From the NCBI GenBank assembly GCA_024231855.1, contig JAAEQD010000207.1:1-64000 (forward strand): a stretch of DNA of 64,000 nucleotides, written 5' to 3'. Each line of letters opens with the position of its first letter. Position 1 is the stretch's first letter. Both the position numbers and the translations under genes were made by a program. Source of the DNA: Candidatus Zixiibacteriota bacterium. Its GTDB lineage: Bacteria > Zixibacteria > MSB-5A5 > UBA10806 > 4484-95. The notes under the pieces were generated by a model. The model saw only the letters and a program-made list of their open reading frames with translations, had not been told where the DNA came from and did no database searches. This document shows, one piece after another, positions 8,423 through 17,595 of this stretch.

Positions 8423-9742
8423 ATGACTGACTACTTCCGGGATAATAATCCCATGACAGCATATGGCAAACTGGCTCGAATTCGTTGGCAATCCGGACAG
8501 CTTCTGCTGCCGGAGCATTTAATCGCCCAGGAGGAGGCGATAGTCGCCGACTCCGTAATGCGATTCCAGGCACTGGGCGTACCAGCATACGGTATAACCA
8601 ACCTGATATGGGACGATATTCTTCTATCTCAGGGCGTGCTATCAGTAGAAAAACTCGATTTGATCCTGCGATCAGGATTACTGTTGCAGTCCAGCAACAA
8701 CATGCAGCTAATACCTTTACAGCTGGATCTTAACGGTGTTTCTCCGGTAAGCGTTTTTGGCCATTTGTTTATCGAGTCATCACGAAATCTTGATTCTAAA
8801 GAGAAAATGAATAGCGACGAGGCCGGTCTGATTTTAAGGACTATGTTCAAAATGGTTTTTGCGGTAACGGAAAATTATCCCGAGCCGCTTCAGGATTTCC
8901 TTGAAAATCATAAACTAATTGAAACATTGAAATTGGCGGAATTTGAAAAAGGCCGAAACGGCAATTGGCGGTTATCCGAAAATTTCGTACCACCGCTTCT
9001 GCAAACCGGCATTTCACCGTTTCTGAAAACCCCTCTTTCAAGGCTACTTAAGTACGCTGAATACTACCGGACTATTCTGATAGAGGATGACGCTTATTGC
9101 CAGGATAATTCGATCGAATCGTATGCCAAGAAACAGTGCCTGAGAAGTTTAATAAAACTGAAAAGGATATTGAATAGCAATAACAACGAAATACACGCTC
9201 ACCCTTATTTTATGTTTGAAGAGCTTTTGGATGTATATGAAAGTATCTGTATAAATAACAATCTGTTGCCCGACGATACATCATCCAATTATAAGCATGA
9301 TGATCTGGCCGGATGTATGGGTAAAATCATAGAAGCTTTGATAGCAAAAATGCGGGAATTTCGAGAAGACATCTCGATATTGAATTTTAAACTGAATGAA
9401 GGTATCAATTCTCTCACTTTGCCGGATAATTTGACTGATAAAGACGATATCTTCCTGGTTATTGAAAATAAGAGCGAAGAGCCCGGCGTCAAATACGAAA
9501 TGCCCGTACTGGCCGACAGAACGAGATTGGAATTGATTAACATGCATGTCCTGGATGGTATCCTGGTGGATAAAGCAACTTCAATCCCGTACAGGCACCA
9601 TTTTGATATAAATGTAGAAGCATTTAAAGTATTGCCAGGCAAGGAATGGGATTATGCCCTGAAGAATGGAGTTTTATCGTTCTATGAGCAACGGATGTAT
9701 GACCATATCAATTTTTATATTGTTATCAGGAAGAGTAGATAG
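8423..9742 (+). CDS. tssK: T6SS baseplate protein TssK
   Basis: 439 residues. IRWQSGQLLLPEHLIAQEEA at about 19-38 corresponds to the N-terminal TssK motif (VxWxEGxFLxPQHFQ). The rest follows the family layout of an N-terminal shoulder, a helical neck and a small C-terminal head (YDHINFYIVIRKS). TssK links the baseplate wedge (TssE/F/G) to the membrane proteins TssL and TssM. Neither ATG 8423 nor the in-frame ATG 8453 has a clear ribosome site; 8453 would give MTAYGKLARIRW, nearer to other family starts. Its stop touches the tssE start. Confidence 0.85.
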   Translation: MTDYFRDNNPMTAYGKLARIRWQSGQLLLPEHLIAQEEAIVADSVMRFQALGVPAYGITNLIWDDILLSQGVLSVEKLDLILRSGLLLQSSNNMQLIPLQLDLNGVSPVSVFGHLFIESSRNLDSKEKMNSDEAGLILRTMFKMVFAVTENYPEPLQDFLENHKLIETLKLAEFEKGRNGNWRLSENFVPPLLQTGISPFLKTPLSRLLKYAEYYRTILIEDDAYCQDNSIESYAKKQCLRSLIKLKRILNSNNNEIHAHPYFMFEELLDVYESICINNNLLPDDTSSNYKHDDLAGCMGKIIEALIAKMREFREDISILNFKLNEGINSLTLPDNLTDKDDIFLVIENKSEEPGVKYEMPVLADRTRLELINMHVLDGILVDKATSIPYRHHFDINVEAFKVLPGKEWDYALKNGVLSFYEQRMYDHINFYIVIRKSR

Positions 9743-10123
9743 ATGGCGCTTTTCGAGAAATTCATCTGGTCCGACAGTAAAGCAAATAAGAAAAGTAAGC
9801 TTATTGAAAAGATACTGGTAAATTTGAATAATACACTTAATACTCGCAAGCATTATGGAACATTTGTAGAGACACTTGGACTAACGGACTTTAGCGGCTA
9901 TAAACCTACAGAGACCATGCTGGATTCAATTAGACTGGAAATTAAAAATAATATTGAGCATCACGAACCACGCATGAGAATTGACACCATATCATTGGAC
10001 AAGATGGAAAAGCCGGCGTTGTTATATTTTAGAATCGAATGCCAAATAGACAACTCTCCTCACATTCTCAATATGATATTTAATTCGTCTGCCGGAAACA
10101 TAAAAGTGCAAAGGCGGAGCTAA
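9743..10123 (+). CDS. tssE: T6SS baseplate wedge protein TssE (gp25/gpW-like)
   Basis: 126 residues, typical for TssE. Family features seen: an N-terminal helix with LNNTLNTRKHYGTF, then a YKPTETMLDSIRLEIKNNIEHHEPRM segment corresponding to the conserved EPRL motif (here EPRM) that seeds sheath polymerisation in phage gp25, and a final strand pair. It starts at the base after the tssK stop, so translational coupling is likely. Confidence 0.85.
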   Translation: MALFEKFIWSDSKANKKSKLIEKILVNLNNTLNTRKHYGTFVETLGLTDFSGYKPTETMLDSIRLEIKNNIEHHEPRMRIDTISLDKMEKPALLYFRIECQIDNSPHILNMIFNSSAGNIKVQRRS

Positions 10124-10125
10124 TA

Positions 10126-10599
10126 ATGGGTACGCTGGCTTGCCGTCTGGAAATGAGCAAAATTGACGGTATTACAATTACGGTTGTGAATAGTGATGAT
10201 GGAATTACGCAAACCGTAGAAATCAATGGCCAAACGATTACGATAAAAAGCGATGGCGACGAAACCAGCACTATTACGATGGCCCCGGAAAGCATAAAGA
10301 TGAAATGCAAAACATTTAAGTTGGACGCGGAAACGATAGAATGTAATTCGGAGAAGGAAACCAAGCTGTCGAGCGGTAAAAATTATGAAATATCGAGCGA
10401 TGCCGATTTGAATATGGCCGCCAGCCAGAATATCGATATGTCCGCGAAATTGAAATGTGATATCACCGGAGGTACCAATGCTTCCCTGGTAGGCAAAATG
10501 ACGGACGTGGAAGGTAAGATACTCAATGTCACTGGAAAAATGACCACGGTTGACGGGCAGATAACCAAAGTATCGGGAAACCTGGTGAAACTGGGTTAG
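10126..10599 (+). CDS. Free-standing spike beta-helix protein (gp5/VgrG C-terminal-like)
   Basis: 157 residues made of short alternating polar/hydrophobic strands rich in T, S, D, G and I (TVEINGQTITIKSDGDETST, then NMAASQNIDMSAKLKCDITG). This is the signature of the triple-stranded beta-helix of VgrG tips and of DUF2345. There is no gp27-like base and no OB fold. The large VgrG (15979-17595) in turn ends soon after its OB fold. The tip needle therefore seems to be a separate polypeptide, much as the Francisella VgrG is only about 164 residues. It lies between tssE and tssF. Confidence 0.65.
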   Translation: MGTLACRLEMSKIDGITITVVNSDDGITQTVEINGQTITIKSDGDETSTITMAPESIKMKCKTFKLDAETIECNSEKETKLSSGKNYEISSDADLNMAASQNIDMSAKLKCDITGGTNASLVGKMTDVEGKILNVTGKMTTVDGQITKVSGNLVKLG

Positions 10600-10620
10600 G
10601 AGAGTCTGAAGGAATCGGTA

Positions 10621-12252
10621 ATGAAAGTTAGCAATCAGTTATATAAGGTGTTCCTCGAAGAATTACAATTTGAGATGGAGTTCCGGGAGCAGTATGCCGA
10701 TCAATATCCTTCCGTGCCTCTTGAACATGATGATCCGGATATAAAACGCATGATTGAAGCGCTGGCTCTGTTTTCCGCCCGAACTCGCCAGGCGGGTGAA
10801 AACAGCATTAAGTCTTTGCATTATCGAATGTTCCAAAGCTATTTCCCATACCTCATTTCGCCTTTGCCGGCGATGGGTATGGTTAAACTCATACCTGAGA
10901 ATTTAGTCGAACCACTCGTGGTGGAAAAAAACACGAATATAATCATCACCGGTCAACGGGGAGAGAGCGCGATATTTCGAAGCCTTTTTGATATGTCGGT
11001 ATTACCGCTGAAAATAAGCTCAATCGATTATAGCGGTTCATTCGGCGATAGTTCAAAAATCGTTATCCAATTCGAGTCACCGATAGAAGTAAGTACCAGA
11101 CTTGGAGTCCTCAGCTTATATGTGAACTATTTGAACAGTTTTCCCGAATCATTGGTACTGCTTGAGTTTTTCAAGTCGAGTTTAAGCAGCGCCGAGATTA
11201 TTTTCGATGGGCGGCCGAAGCATGGATGCGGTGTTTCTTATGGCAAAGTATCTGAATGCCATGAGGATATTAATCCTGTCGAAAAGGAACGCCGTTTCTT
11301 CCATCTGCCTCATCAGTCACTCTATTTGAACCTTCAGATATCAGAGACGCCCAGAAATTGGCGAAAATTCGCTGTTGTCCTAAACCTGGACGGCAAATTA
11401 CCGCGCGATATGCGTCTTCACAAGGATGTCTTTCAGCTTTTTGTAATTCCGATCGAAAACCTCCGGCAAGAAGAGGCGGAGCCGATAGTCTGTGATGGGA
11501 CGAAGACGGATTATCCGATCCGTCCAGCGAAATTGGGAGAAGGACAGGAATTGCATTCTGTCGTTGGCGTATTCAAAGATGATACGGATAAATCAGCCGC
11601 TTTATATTCAGATATCGTATCCAGCGGTCAGGATTCGTTTGTTGTAAAGCAGCAGTTAACCGAGAACAACAATAGACAAAATTACGTTTCGCTAAATATT
11701 CCCGCGGCTTTCGACTCCCCGGTTAATATCACCGTAAGCGCTTTATGGCATAAACCTTCATTCGGTTTGCAGAATTGGGATAAAATGACAGTTCAACCTT
11801 ATCATTCAAACATTCCGGGGTTTAAATGGGAGTTGAATGATCGTATCACACGCAGTGTTGACATCGATTATCAGAAAAACTCGGATGAATACTTGCGGCT
11901 TTCAGCGCTTAAAAACAAAACGGAAATGAACTTCGATGAAGTGCTTTTTATCCTCGATATGCTCACAGGCGTCTGGACCGGGGAATTCGCGATAATAAGA
12001 GATCTGTTAGTCGGATTGAGTGTAGAAAAAAGGAATATCATAAATGCTAATCTATCCGGCTCCCTTTCCTACCTCTACTTATTTAGCGTTAAGAAACACG
12101 AGGCACATGTAAAACCACTCCTGATGATATTTGCCGAACACCTGGAGCGGATTTTAAGCGCCTGGGTGCCCGGCTCTACAATAAAAGTGAAAATGAAAGA
12201 GAACACAAAAATCATTACATCAAACAGACGAGAGAATACCGATGTATCGTAA
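10621..12252 (+). CDS. tssF: T6SS baseplate wedge protein TssF
   Basis: 543 residues, slightly shorter than usual (about 580-620). The N-terminal region has EELQFEMEFREQYADQYPS, DDPDIKRMIEALALFSARTR and YFPYLISPLPAMGMVKLIPE. These match the TssF opening, where the tyrosine-rich start, the AEQYP motif and the YPHYLAPTPSMAVVQF motif are highly conserved. TssF with TssG and TssE forms the wedge that surrounds the spike. Overlaps tssL by 11 bases. Confidence 0.9.
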   Translation: MKVSNQLYKVFLEELQFEMEFREQYADQYPSVPLEHDDPDIKRMIEALALFSARTRQAGENSIKSLHYRMFQSYFPYLISPLPAMGMVKLIPENLVEPLVVEKNTNIIITGQRGESAIFRSLFDMSVLPLKISSIDYSGSFGDSSKIVIQFESPIEVSTRLGVLSLYVNYLNSFPESLVLLEFFKSSLSSAEIIFDGRPKHGCGVSYGKVSECHEDINPVEKERRFFHLPHQSLYLNLQISETPRNWRKFAVVLNLDGKLPRDMRLHKDVFQLFVIPIENLRQEEAEPIVCDGTKTDYPIRPAKLGEGQELHSVVGVFKDDTDKSAALYSDIVSSGQDSFVVKQQLTENNNRQNYVSLNIPAAFDSPVNITVSALWHKPSFGLQNWDKMTVQPYHSNIPGFKWELNDRITRSVDIDYQKNSDEYLRLSALKNKTEMNFDEVLFILDMLTGVWTGEFAIIRDLLVGLSVEKRNIINANLSGSLSYLYLFSVKKHEAHVKPLLMIFAEHLERILSAWVPGSTIKVKMKENTKIITSNRRENTDVS

Positions 12253-12751
12253 AGAATGGGAAGCAGTCCATAAAGTATTCAACCAGTTTGAAGAGGCCTG
12301 TAAAGACATATCCAGTTTTATGCAACCTGAAAATACGCTAATCGATCCAGGCGCTCTTATCGATCAAACGCAGGATAAGCTGCTTGAGTTGATCCGATTT
12401 CTTAAAATGTCGTTACAGAAAATTATACCGGCGGAAGAAGCAAGATTGGTGCGGATGGTAATTGTTTTTTATTTCGATGAGCAAATACGAACTCGTTACT
12501 TCGCTAACGAGCCAATAGTCTGGCCTTTAATGCAGAAGAAAGCCTACCAATCAACCACTGGCGGTGAGAAATTTTATCAATTAATCGACAATGCCCTGCG
12601 AAGCGAGGAAACTGACCGTTTCCTTTATGAAATATGCTATTTCTGCCTTAAGTGCGGATTTCGCGGAAAATATTTTGAGCAGGAGGAGATGATCAAGCAT
12701 TATATGCAGTTACTCGATCAGCGAATCAATGCCGATTTAACCACGCATTAA
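12242..12751 (+). CDS. tssL: Soluble TssL/DotU-like protein without membrane anchor
   Basis: 169 residues covering the cytoplasmic hook domain of DotU/TssL. YFDEQIRTRYF corresponds to the conserved FADE(W/T) helix, IVWPLMQKKAYQSTTGGEKFYQLIDNAL to the WxxxLL...FxTxxAGExFFxxLD motif, and FCLKCGFRGKYF to the LCLLLGFKGRY motif. Ordinary TssL continues about 40 residues further into one C-terminal membrane helix; this protein stops at LLDQRINADLTTH with no hydrophobic segment. It would therefore be a cytoplasmic adaptor, possibly tethered through the truncated TssM-like protein at 2331. Confidence 0.82.
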   Translation: MYRKEWEAVHKVFNQFEEACKDISSFMQPENTLIDPGALIDQTQDKLLELIRFLKMSLQKIIPAEEARLVRMVIVFYFDEQIRTRYFANEPIVWPLMQKKAYQSTTGGEKFYQLIDNALRSEETDRFLYEICYFCLKCGFRGKYFEQEEMIKHYMQLLDQRINADLTTH

Positions 12752-12753
12752 TC

Positions 12754-13071
12754 ATGATTACAGAACCGGAAGAAGCGCCTTATGAAGAACTTGGAACCGA
12801 TGATGAACCGGCCGCTTCAATTCAGCCGTCATCCTGGCCGGATATTATTGATCAGATTCGAAGTCAGATTGATGATAGATACAGCGGAGATACGAAATTG
12901 GTGCTTTTCCTACTAATCGATAAACTGGAAAAAGAAGCTTTGAAAACCGAAGATAATTTGGACAATGATAATACCTCCGATAATAGCGATGAGGATTCAC
13001 CTATAGAATTGATACTTCAGCAAATGGAAGATTACCTGGAAGCCGTCGAAATGGAAGCGGCCAACAAGTAA
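12754..13071 (+). CDS. Small acidic protein of unknown function in the T6SS locus
   Basis: 105 residues, very acidic: over a quarter are D or E, with runs such as DNLDNDNTSDNSDEDS, and a central helical stretch with IIDQIRSQIDDRYSGDTKLVLFLLIDKLEKEAL. No signal peptide, membrane helix or family that I recognise. It sits two bases after tssL and before tssG in an unbroken operon, so it may be a small partner of TssL or a chaperone. This is a guess from position. Confidence 0.6.
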   Translation: MITEPEEAPYEELGTDDEPAASIQPSSWPDIIDQIRSQIDDRYSGDTKLVLFLLIDKLEKEALKTEDNLDNDNTSDNSDEDSPIELILQQMEDYLEAVEMEAANK

Positions 13072-13106
13072 AATAAAATCTATACCGGAGTACGATTATA
13101 TTAGAT

Positions 13107-14078
13107 ATGCGACCAGAAACAGGCAATAAAGAGTTGGAAGCGAGGATCAATTCACGAATTAGTGATTTTGATCTGCTGGCTTTGATGCGCTTATTGCAGC
13201 ATGAAGGTTTCGATCCGGGATGTATACTTTTTCAGAGCCACCGGACTGAGTCTTCGATATATAGCCTGATTCATGAAGTAATTCTGAAAGAGAATTGGGC
13301 CGTGATATCGATAAATATCGGCCTATTAAGCTCTCAATCGCCTTTGCCGGATTATTTCTTTAAGAATATGGAAAGCGATTCACTCGATCAGGAAAAATTC
13401 ATATATTTCATCCGGTTTTTCGATCACATAATGATTCTGAACTACATCAAAAACGTCTATCCCGAAATATCGCAAGAGTATTTCAGTAATTGGGAGTGGA
13501 CGAAGCGTCAATACCTGGAACTTCTGAATCTGAAATCGATCTCCGTGCAGCACTGGCTGTTTCAACTGGTCTATCCCGAATTCAAGATAGTCAGTAAGCG
13601 CGGAAAGTCGTATCAGACTGTTCAATCCGATTCATTCGAACTTGGCGGCTCCCGTTTTTCCGACGGGGCGGTTTTAGGCGGCAAGCTCAGGATTCCCGTA
13701 TCGAGTACCCGAATCGTTATAAGGTATGAAAACGAATTTATCGGCATATGCGATAAATGGATCGATCTGGTGAATGATAGATTCTATAGCCGGCTATACC
13801 ACCTGTTCGTCGATAAGGAAATACACCTAGATATAACAATGACCTTTCCCGAATGGCGCAAGAGACTGCATCTGGCCGAGGGGGCGGGACTAGGTTACGA
13901 GTTTATGCAGACCGGCGAGCGATTAAGCCTAATAACCAGCCCACCGTCTTTAGTCGCGCTCGGGGCCAGGCATGAGTTTAAGATATTCGAGGGGTTGGTT
14001 GCCGGCGATAGAGGTCGTAAGCCAGGTAGTGAAGTATTTTATAATCAAAAGGCAACTTCGTGCCGTCTGAATATTTAG
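13107..14078 (+). CDS. tssG: T6SS baseplate wedge protein TssG
   Basis: 323 residues, normal length. SDFDLLALMRLLQHEGFDPG... matches the TssG opening (FFQLVRLLER), the following strand has SSIYSLIHEVIL, and AVISINIGLLSSQSPLPDYFFK is the hallmark corresponding to VNFLGLYGPSGPLPxHYTE. The central FDHIMILNYI matches the LDIFNHRLLSLLYRA helix. Baseplate wedge role with TssF and TssE. The ribosome site is weak: CCGGAG is about 18 bases from ATG 13107. Confidence 0.85.
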   Translation: MRPETGNKELEARINSRISDFDLLALMRLLQHEGFDPGCILFQSHRTESSIYSLIHEVILKENWAVISINIGLLSSQSPLPDYFFKNMESDSLDQEKFIYFIRFFDHIMILNYIKNVYPEISQEYFSNWEWTKRQYLELLNLKSISVQHWLFQLVYPEFKIVSKRGKSYQTVQSDSFELGGSRFSDGAVLGGKLRIPVSSTRIVIRYENEFIGICDKWIDLVNDRFYSRLYHLFVDKEIHLDITMTFPEWRKRLHLAEGAGLGYEFMQTGERLSLITSPPSLVALGARHEFKIFEGLVAGDRGRKPGSEVFYNQKATSCRLNI

Positions 14079-14115
14079 TATTTGCCTTATTTCGGGCAAA
14101 GAATGGAAAGAACGA

Positions 14116-14217
14116 ATGTATATACGTGACAACGTTAACTTAAAAATTCAGATTAAAATTCTCGATGCTACGTTGCCGGATTACACTAAGAAACACAACC
14201 ATGGAGAAATCATATAA
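14116..14217 (+). CDS. Possible 33-codon ORF abutting cargo gene 1
   Basis: An in-frame stretch ATG 14116 to TAA 14215-14217 encodes 33 residues (MYIRDNVNLKIQIKILDATL and on) after a GGAAAG site. Its stop directly touches the ATG of the cargo gene, exactly as VgrG and the VgrG remnant touch the other two cargo genes. It may be a small leader or the last piece of a lost spike gene; chance cannot be excluded. Confidence 0.3.
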   Translation: MYIRDNVNLKIQIKILDATLPDYTKKHNHGEII

Positions 14218-14841
14218 ATGTGTGAAGTATATGAAGAGTGCTGCAAATGGGTAAAAGAGCAAATTGAATGGGGGGCCGGTAATGTTCTTGCCAGTTATTT
14301 GCATTCTGAAGGAAAATCAAAAGTTGCTTTCGACAACGGCAAAAGTGTTCGCTTTAGAAGGGATTCACAATGGAAGTACACGCTTAGAAAAATAGAAGAT
14401 GATATTGATAAAATTGCTTGGAGAGCTGGAGCCGCCGCCACAACGCGGTCCGGAAACTGTGAAGAACACGCCGATTTGACTTTTTACTGGCTGTTAACCA
14501 ATACTAAAGGCCTTAAATTAAATTATTGTTGTGGTGAAGATCACGCGTACATAGCAATTGGAAATCCCAAGGATTTAGAAAATTGCATAGTAGTCGATCC
14601 CTGGCCTTTCAAGTTCCGGGTGGGCAAATATGGAGATGTGAGATGTCAGGAATGCAAATCATTTGAAGTAAGTGGCATTATCAGTGGTTTTAAAGTAGAT
14701 TATTATAAGGGATTATTTCAAACTGCCGTTAAGCAATGCCCCCTTCCAGAGCCACTTGCTAAAGACATCGATGAAGTTGATGACTATAAGTATGAAGCCA
14801 AGCAGCTTTTAAAAAGCGGTGATCTATATGAAGTAAATTGA
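14218..14841 (+). CDS. T6SS cargo 1: predicted Cys-His-Asp (papain-like) effector
   Basis: 207 residues, no signal peptide, cysteine-rich. It shows a Cys-His-Asp set in papain-like order: C81 in RSGNCEEHA, H109 in GEDHAYIAIG, D127 in VVDPWPF. The same three blocks (NCGE-A, DH plus strand, DPW) occur in the two other cargo genes at 17596 and 18665, although the rest of the sequences is unlike. This layout is known from papain-fold protease/deamidase toxins (for example the TecA, OspI and Pasteurella toxin C3 classes), so cleavage or deamidation of a target protein is inferred. It lies between tssG and tssA; no immunity-like partner gene is next to it. Confidence 0.65.
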   Translation: MCEVYEECCKWVKEQIEWGAGNVLASYLHSEGKSKVAFDNGKSVRFRRDSQWKYTLRKIEDDIDKIAWRAGAAATTRSGNCEEHADLTFYWLLTNTKGLKLNYCCGEDHAYIAIGNPKDLENCIVVDPWPFKFRVGKYGDVRCQECKSFEVSGIISGFKVDYYKGLFQTAVKQCPLPEPLAKDIDEVDDYKYEAKQLLKSGDLYEVN

Positions 14842-14964
14842 TAAATAAGATTCCGATTATTTGTCACAACAACAAAGCTCGGCCGTCTACCGCAAGAAAA
14901 TTAGCCGAGGGCGCAAAAAACGACGAATGAATGAATACAGAAAACCATTTTTAAAAGACAAGCC

Positions 14965-15951
14965 ATGCCGTCTGATTATTTGAAAATACTCAGCGGGCCG
15001 CTGGCCGGTGCCGCAAATATCTCGTCGGAATCCTACGAGAAGGATTTCAGCGAGCTTGGCAGCCTTATGCAAAAAGGCGCGTTCGGGCCGTTGGTCGATA
15101 AAGCCAATAAAATCCTGAGAGATGGAATTTATGATATCAGGATTATCGTCTATTACTTTTACGGCATCTACGCGACCACCGGCCAAGCCCGGCTCGGAGC
15201 CATCTTTGAATGCTTGAACAAACTGCTAACCGAAGACAAAGACGATTTGAAACCGGACGCCGACAGGAATCTTCATATCTGCAAGAGCGTTACCTGGCTG
15301 TTTAATCAGGTCAACCGGAAAATCGTCCACGAAAAGCAACACCTGAAGGATAAGGACGAAGCCGAGTTTTTGCTTCCCAAAGATACCATAGTCGGTACAC
15401 TTGGCTCATTGGAATCCCTGATTAAAACGCTCTTTCCCATATTCAATGATTCCGATTTCATCTTTCCCACCAGTTTCAGTATGGTCTGTGACTGGTTCAA
15501 GGAGCTAAATAATGTGATCGATATGAAATCGGAAGAACTGTACGCCTATAATGATGAAAAAGCGGTCATCAACACCGATGAGCAAGCCAAACCATCGTCA
15601 CAACAAAAGAAAGAGAACCAGCCGAAAAGCAATAATGCAATGAATCCGGCTACGGGCGACGGTTCGGCGGCTATGAAGCAACTGATAAACAAGATGCGTA
15701 TTTTTAAAAATCTCGTCGAAGACCGGAAAATGAAACAGGCGGCTATCGTGATGGACGATATCCTGGCCACGCTGGAAAATTTCGATCCGCGCGTATTCCT
15801 TCCCGAGTTGTTCAAGGGCTTTATGGCTATTCAGGCGGCCAATATTGAAGAGTTATCGCAATTCGCCATGGAAAAAGGTTCACCGGAATGGATGTCTTTG
15901 GAATCATGCTATACGGTGGATATTGACGGGTTTGAAAATTTAAATCTGTAA
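14965..15951 (+). CDS. tssA: T6SS TssA-like (ImpA N-terminal domain) protein
   Basis: 328 residues. The first 130 have the ImpA_N plan: a degenerate LKILSGPLAG opening, a helix with DGIYDIRIIVYYFYGIYATTG and GAIFECLNKLLTEDKDDLKP, matching the conserved DLRVAVWLT-ALL-GLL-YWDxLHP pattern. A low-complexity linker rich in K, Q and N (about 205-230) precedes a C-terminal helical domain ending with SLESCYTVDIDGFENLNL. TssA proteins prime or cap the growing sheath. Length and C-terminus fit the shorter TssA classes. ATG 14965 has only a weak upstream site. Confidence 0.75.
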   Translation: MPSDYLKILSGPLAGAANISSESYEKDFSELGSLMQKGAFGPLVDKANKILRDGIYDIRIIVYYFYGIYATTGQARLGAIFECLNKLLTEDKDDLKPDADRNLHICKSVTWLFNQVNRKIVHEKQHLKDKDEAEFLLPKDTIVGTLGSLESLIKTLFPIFNDSDFIFPTSFSMVCDWFKELNNVIDMKSEELYAYNDEKAVINTDEQAKPSSQQKKENQPKSNNAMNPATGDGSAAMKQLINKMRIFKNLVEDRKMKQAAIVMDDILATLENFDPRVFLPELFKGFMAIQAANIEELSQFAMEKGSPEWMSLESCYTVDIDGFENLNL

Positions 15952-15978
15952 AAGATAAGAAACGCGGAGGTCCGGCAG

Positions 15979-17595
15979 TTGGATATTTCACAATTTACCG
16001 AAAGCCTCGAGCTGGCTCTCGAGCTGACTATAGATGACGATAGTTTTACGATCCCCGGCGGCAATGTCAAATCACTGAAGCTAAATCTTCATAATTACGG
16101 TTTCGATGGCGATCTCGTGTTCTGGGAAACAAGCGATCAACACGAGGATAAGTTGATATCAGCTTTTGCCGCGAACGATTTAATTGACGTTACGCTGTCG
16201 GTTAAAGGCGTGCATAATCTGCCCTCCTCTCCGCCTGATCCCCTGACGATCAAGGCTATCGTTACGGCCAAGCAAGTTCATGAGGAATACGTTCCGGATG
16301 TAAAACAACATCCGGTTATGTACCGCAAGTATACTATTAAATTCGAGGATCCGGCCCATGTCCTCTGGAAACAGCATTTCCCTACCGACCTGTTTATTAC
16401 CGCCTGTATGAAAGATGTGATTGAAGCGCAAGTAGTCGAGGGTATCGAATTAACATTCGATTGGCCGACACTGGATGAGACAAAGCCGATGATCTGTCTC
16501 GGACTGGGAGGCCCCGGAAATGAAGCATCCTTCTATGATTTCCTCATCCATTACCTTACCGTCAATGATGGTATCCTGACTTATGATTACGAAGACCAAT
16601 CATATATAATATCCGGCGAAAAATCCAGCGAGGGCGAGACCGTATCGTTTTTACCTCATGAGATTAAGGCTGTACAGATGAGATGGCCCGAAACGGCGCG
16701 TCACAATGTGAATATCTTAAACGCGCTATATGAGAACGCGACCACCGAACCGATTACCCAGGATCAGGCGGCAGACGGTATCAATCATGATCAACTGATA
16801 GTTGAGCCTATACAGAGCCGTTTTGATTCATTAAAGGAACTCGAAACGCGAAAGCTGAAAATCCACGGCCCGGAGCTTACCGCCGACACGCTGAGTTATC
16901 CCTACAAAATTTTCTGGCCGGGTACGATTGTAGAATTAAAAGGCAAAGCCTGGAGTAAGGATCTGCTGACTGACGATAATCAATACCGGATTTTCAGCCA
17001 GGCGCTCATGGTAGAGGCAGTTAACGCCGATCCTGAAAATGATCTCGATCAGAAATTTACCCAGTATTACGCCGGTTATCGAACACTTCTAGAAGAGAAA
17101 GATAGCGACCGGATCTACCGTCCCGATTACATTGAACCCGGATATCCGATTCAGGTGGAAGGGATGATCGTCAGCGAGGAGGGCAAAGACCCGGGCAAAA
17201 CCTTCCAGGTGGAACAGGACTCCGATACGCAACAGGATTTGTACCGGATTACTATTCCGCTCTGGGACAAAGAGATCAAGATACTGTATAAGCCGGATTT
17301 TCTGAATCCGCATCTCTTTTTCCCACTGTATCGCGACAACAAGCTCCTGCTGGCGCTCGACCTTTACGAGGCGAAAATAATACGTATCCTGGATTGGGGC
17401 GATAGAGTACGCCTGCCGATGGAGACGCAGGGAAATCATATCCTGTTCGGCAAGAACGACAAAGATGAAACATCCATGCGCTATGTATATAAGGACAACA
17501 AACCGGTGCTGAGCATAAAACGTTTGCTGGAAAACGATACGGAACTCTTCCAGATGGAGGAAGGCGTGATTATTTTGGAGACGAAGGAGGAGTAG
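15979..17595 (+). CDS. vgrG: VgrG-like spike base with gp27-like and OB-fold parts
   Basis: 538 residues. Residues 1-380 follow the gp27-like base (phage late control D type; LSVKGV, YRKYTIKFEDPAHVLWK). About 390-480 is the gp5 OB-fold (YPIQVEGMIVSEEGKD, YRITIPLWDKEIKI, ALDLYEAKIIRILDWGDR), and about 485-538 is the start of the beta-prism (QGNHILFGKNDKDETSMRY... ending VIILETKEE). VgrG trimers form the membrane-piercing spike. The long beta-helix tip is missing and probably supplied by the separate protein at 10126-10599. TTG start at 15979 with GCGGAGG eight bases upstream. The stop directly touches the start of cargo 2. Its last 32 codons have a diverged copy at 18566-18664. Confidence 0.85.
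   Translation: MDISQFTESLELALELTIDDDSFTIPGGNVKSLKLNLHNYGFDGDLVFWETSDQHEDKLISAFAANDLIDVTLSVKGVHNLPSSPPDPLTIKAIVTAKQVHEEYVPDVKQHPVMYRKYTIKFEDPAHVLWKQHFPTDLFITACMKDVIEAQVVEGIELTFDWPTLDETKPMICLGLGGPGNEASFYDFLIHYLTVNDGILTYDYEDQSYIISGEKSSEGETVSFLPHEIKAVQMRWPETARHNVNILNALYENATTEPITQDQAADGINHDQLIVEPIQSRFDSLKELETRKLKIHGPELTADTLSYPYKIFWPGTIVELKGKAWSKDLLTDDNQYRIFSQALMVEAVNADPENDLDQKFTQYYAGYRTLLEEKDSDRIYRPDYIEPGYPIQVEGMIVSEEGKDPGKTFQVEQDSDTQQDLYRITIPLWDKEIKILYKPDFLNPHLFFPLYRDNKLLLALDLYEAKIIRILDWGDRVRLPMETQGNHILFGKNDKDETSMRYVYKDNKPVLSIKRLLENDTELFQMEEGVIILETKEE

Noticed and set aside
8043-8588. 181-codon minus-strand frame
   Set aside because: Lies antisense to the tube-protein and tssK genes; a shadow frame.
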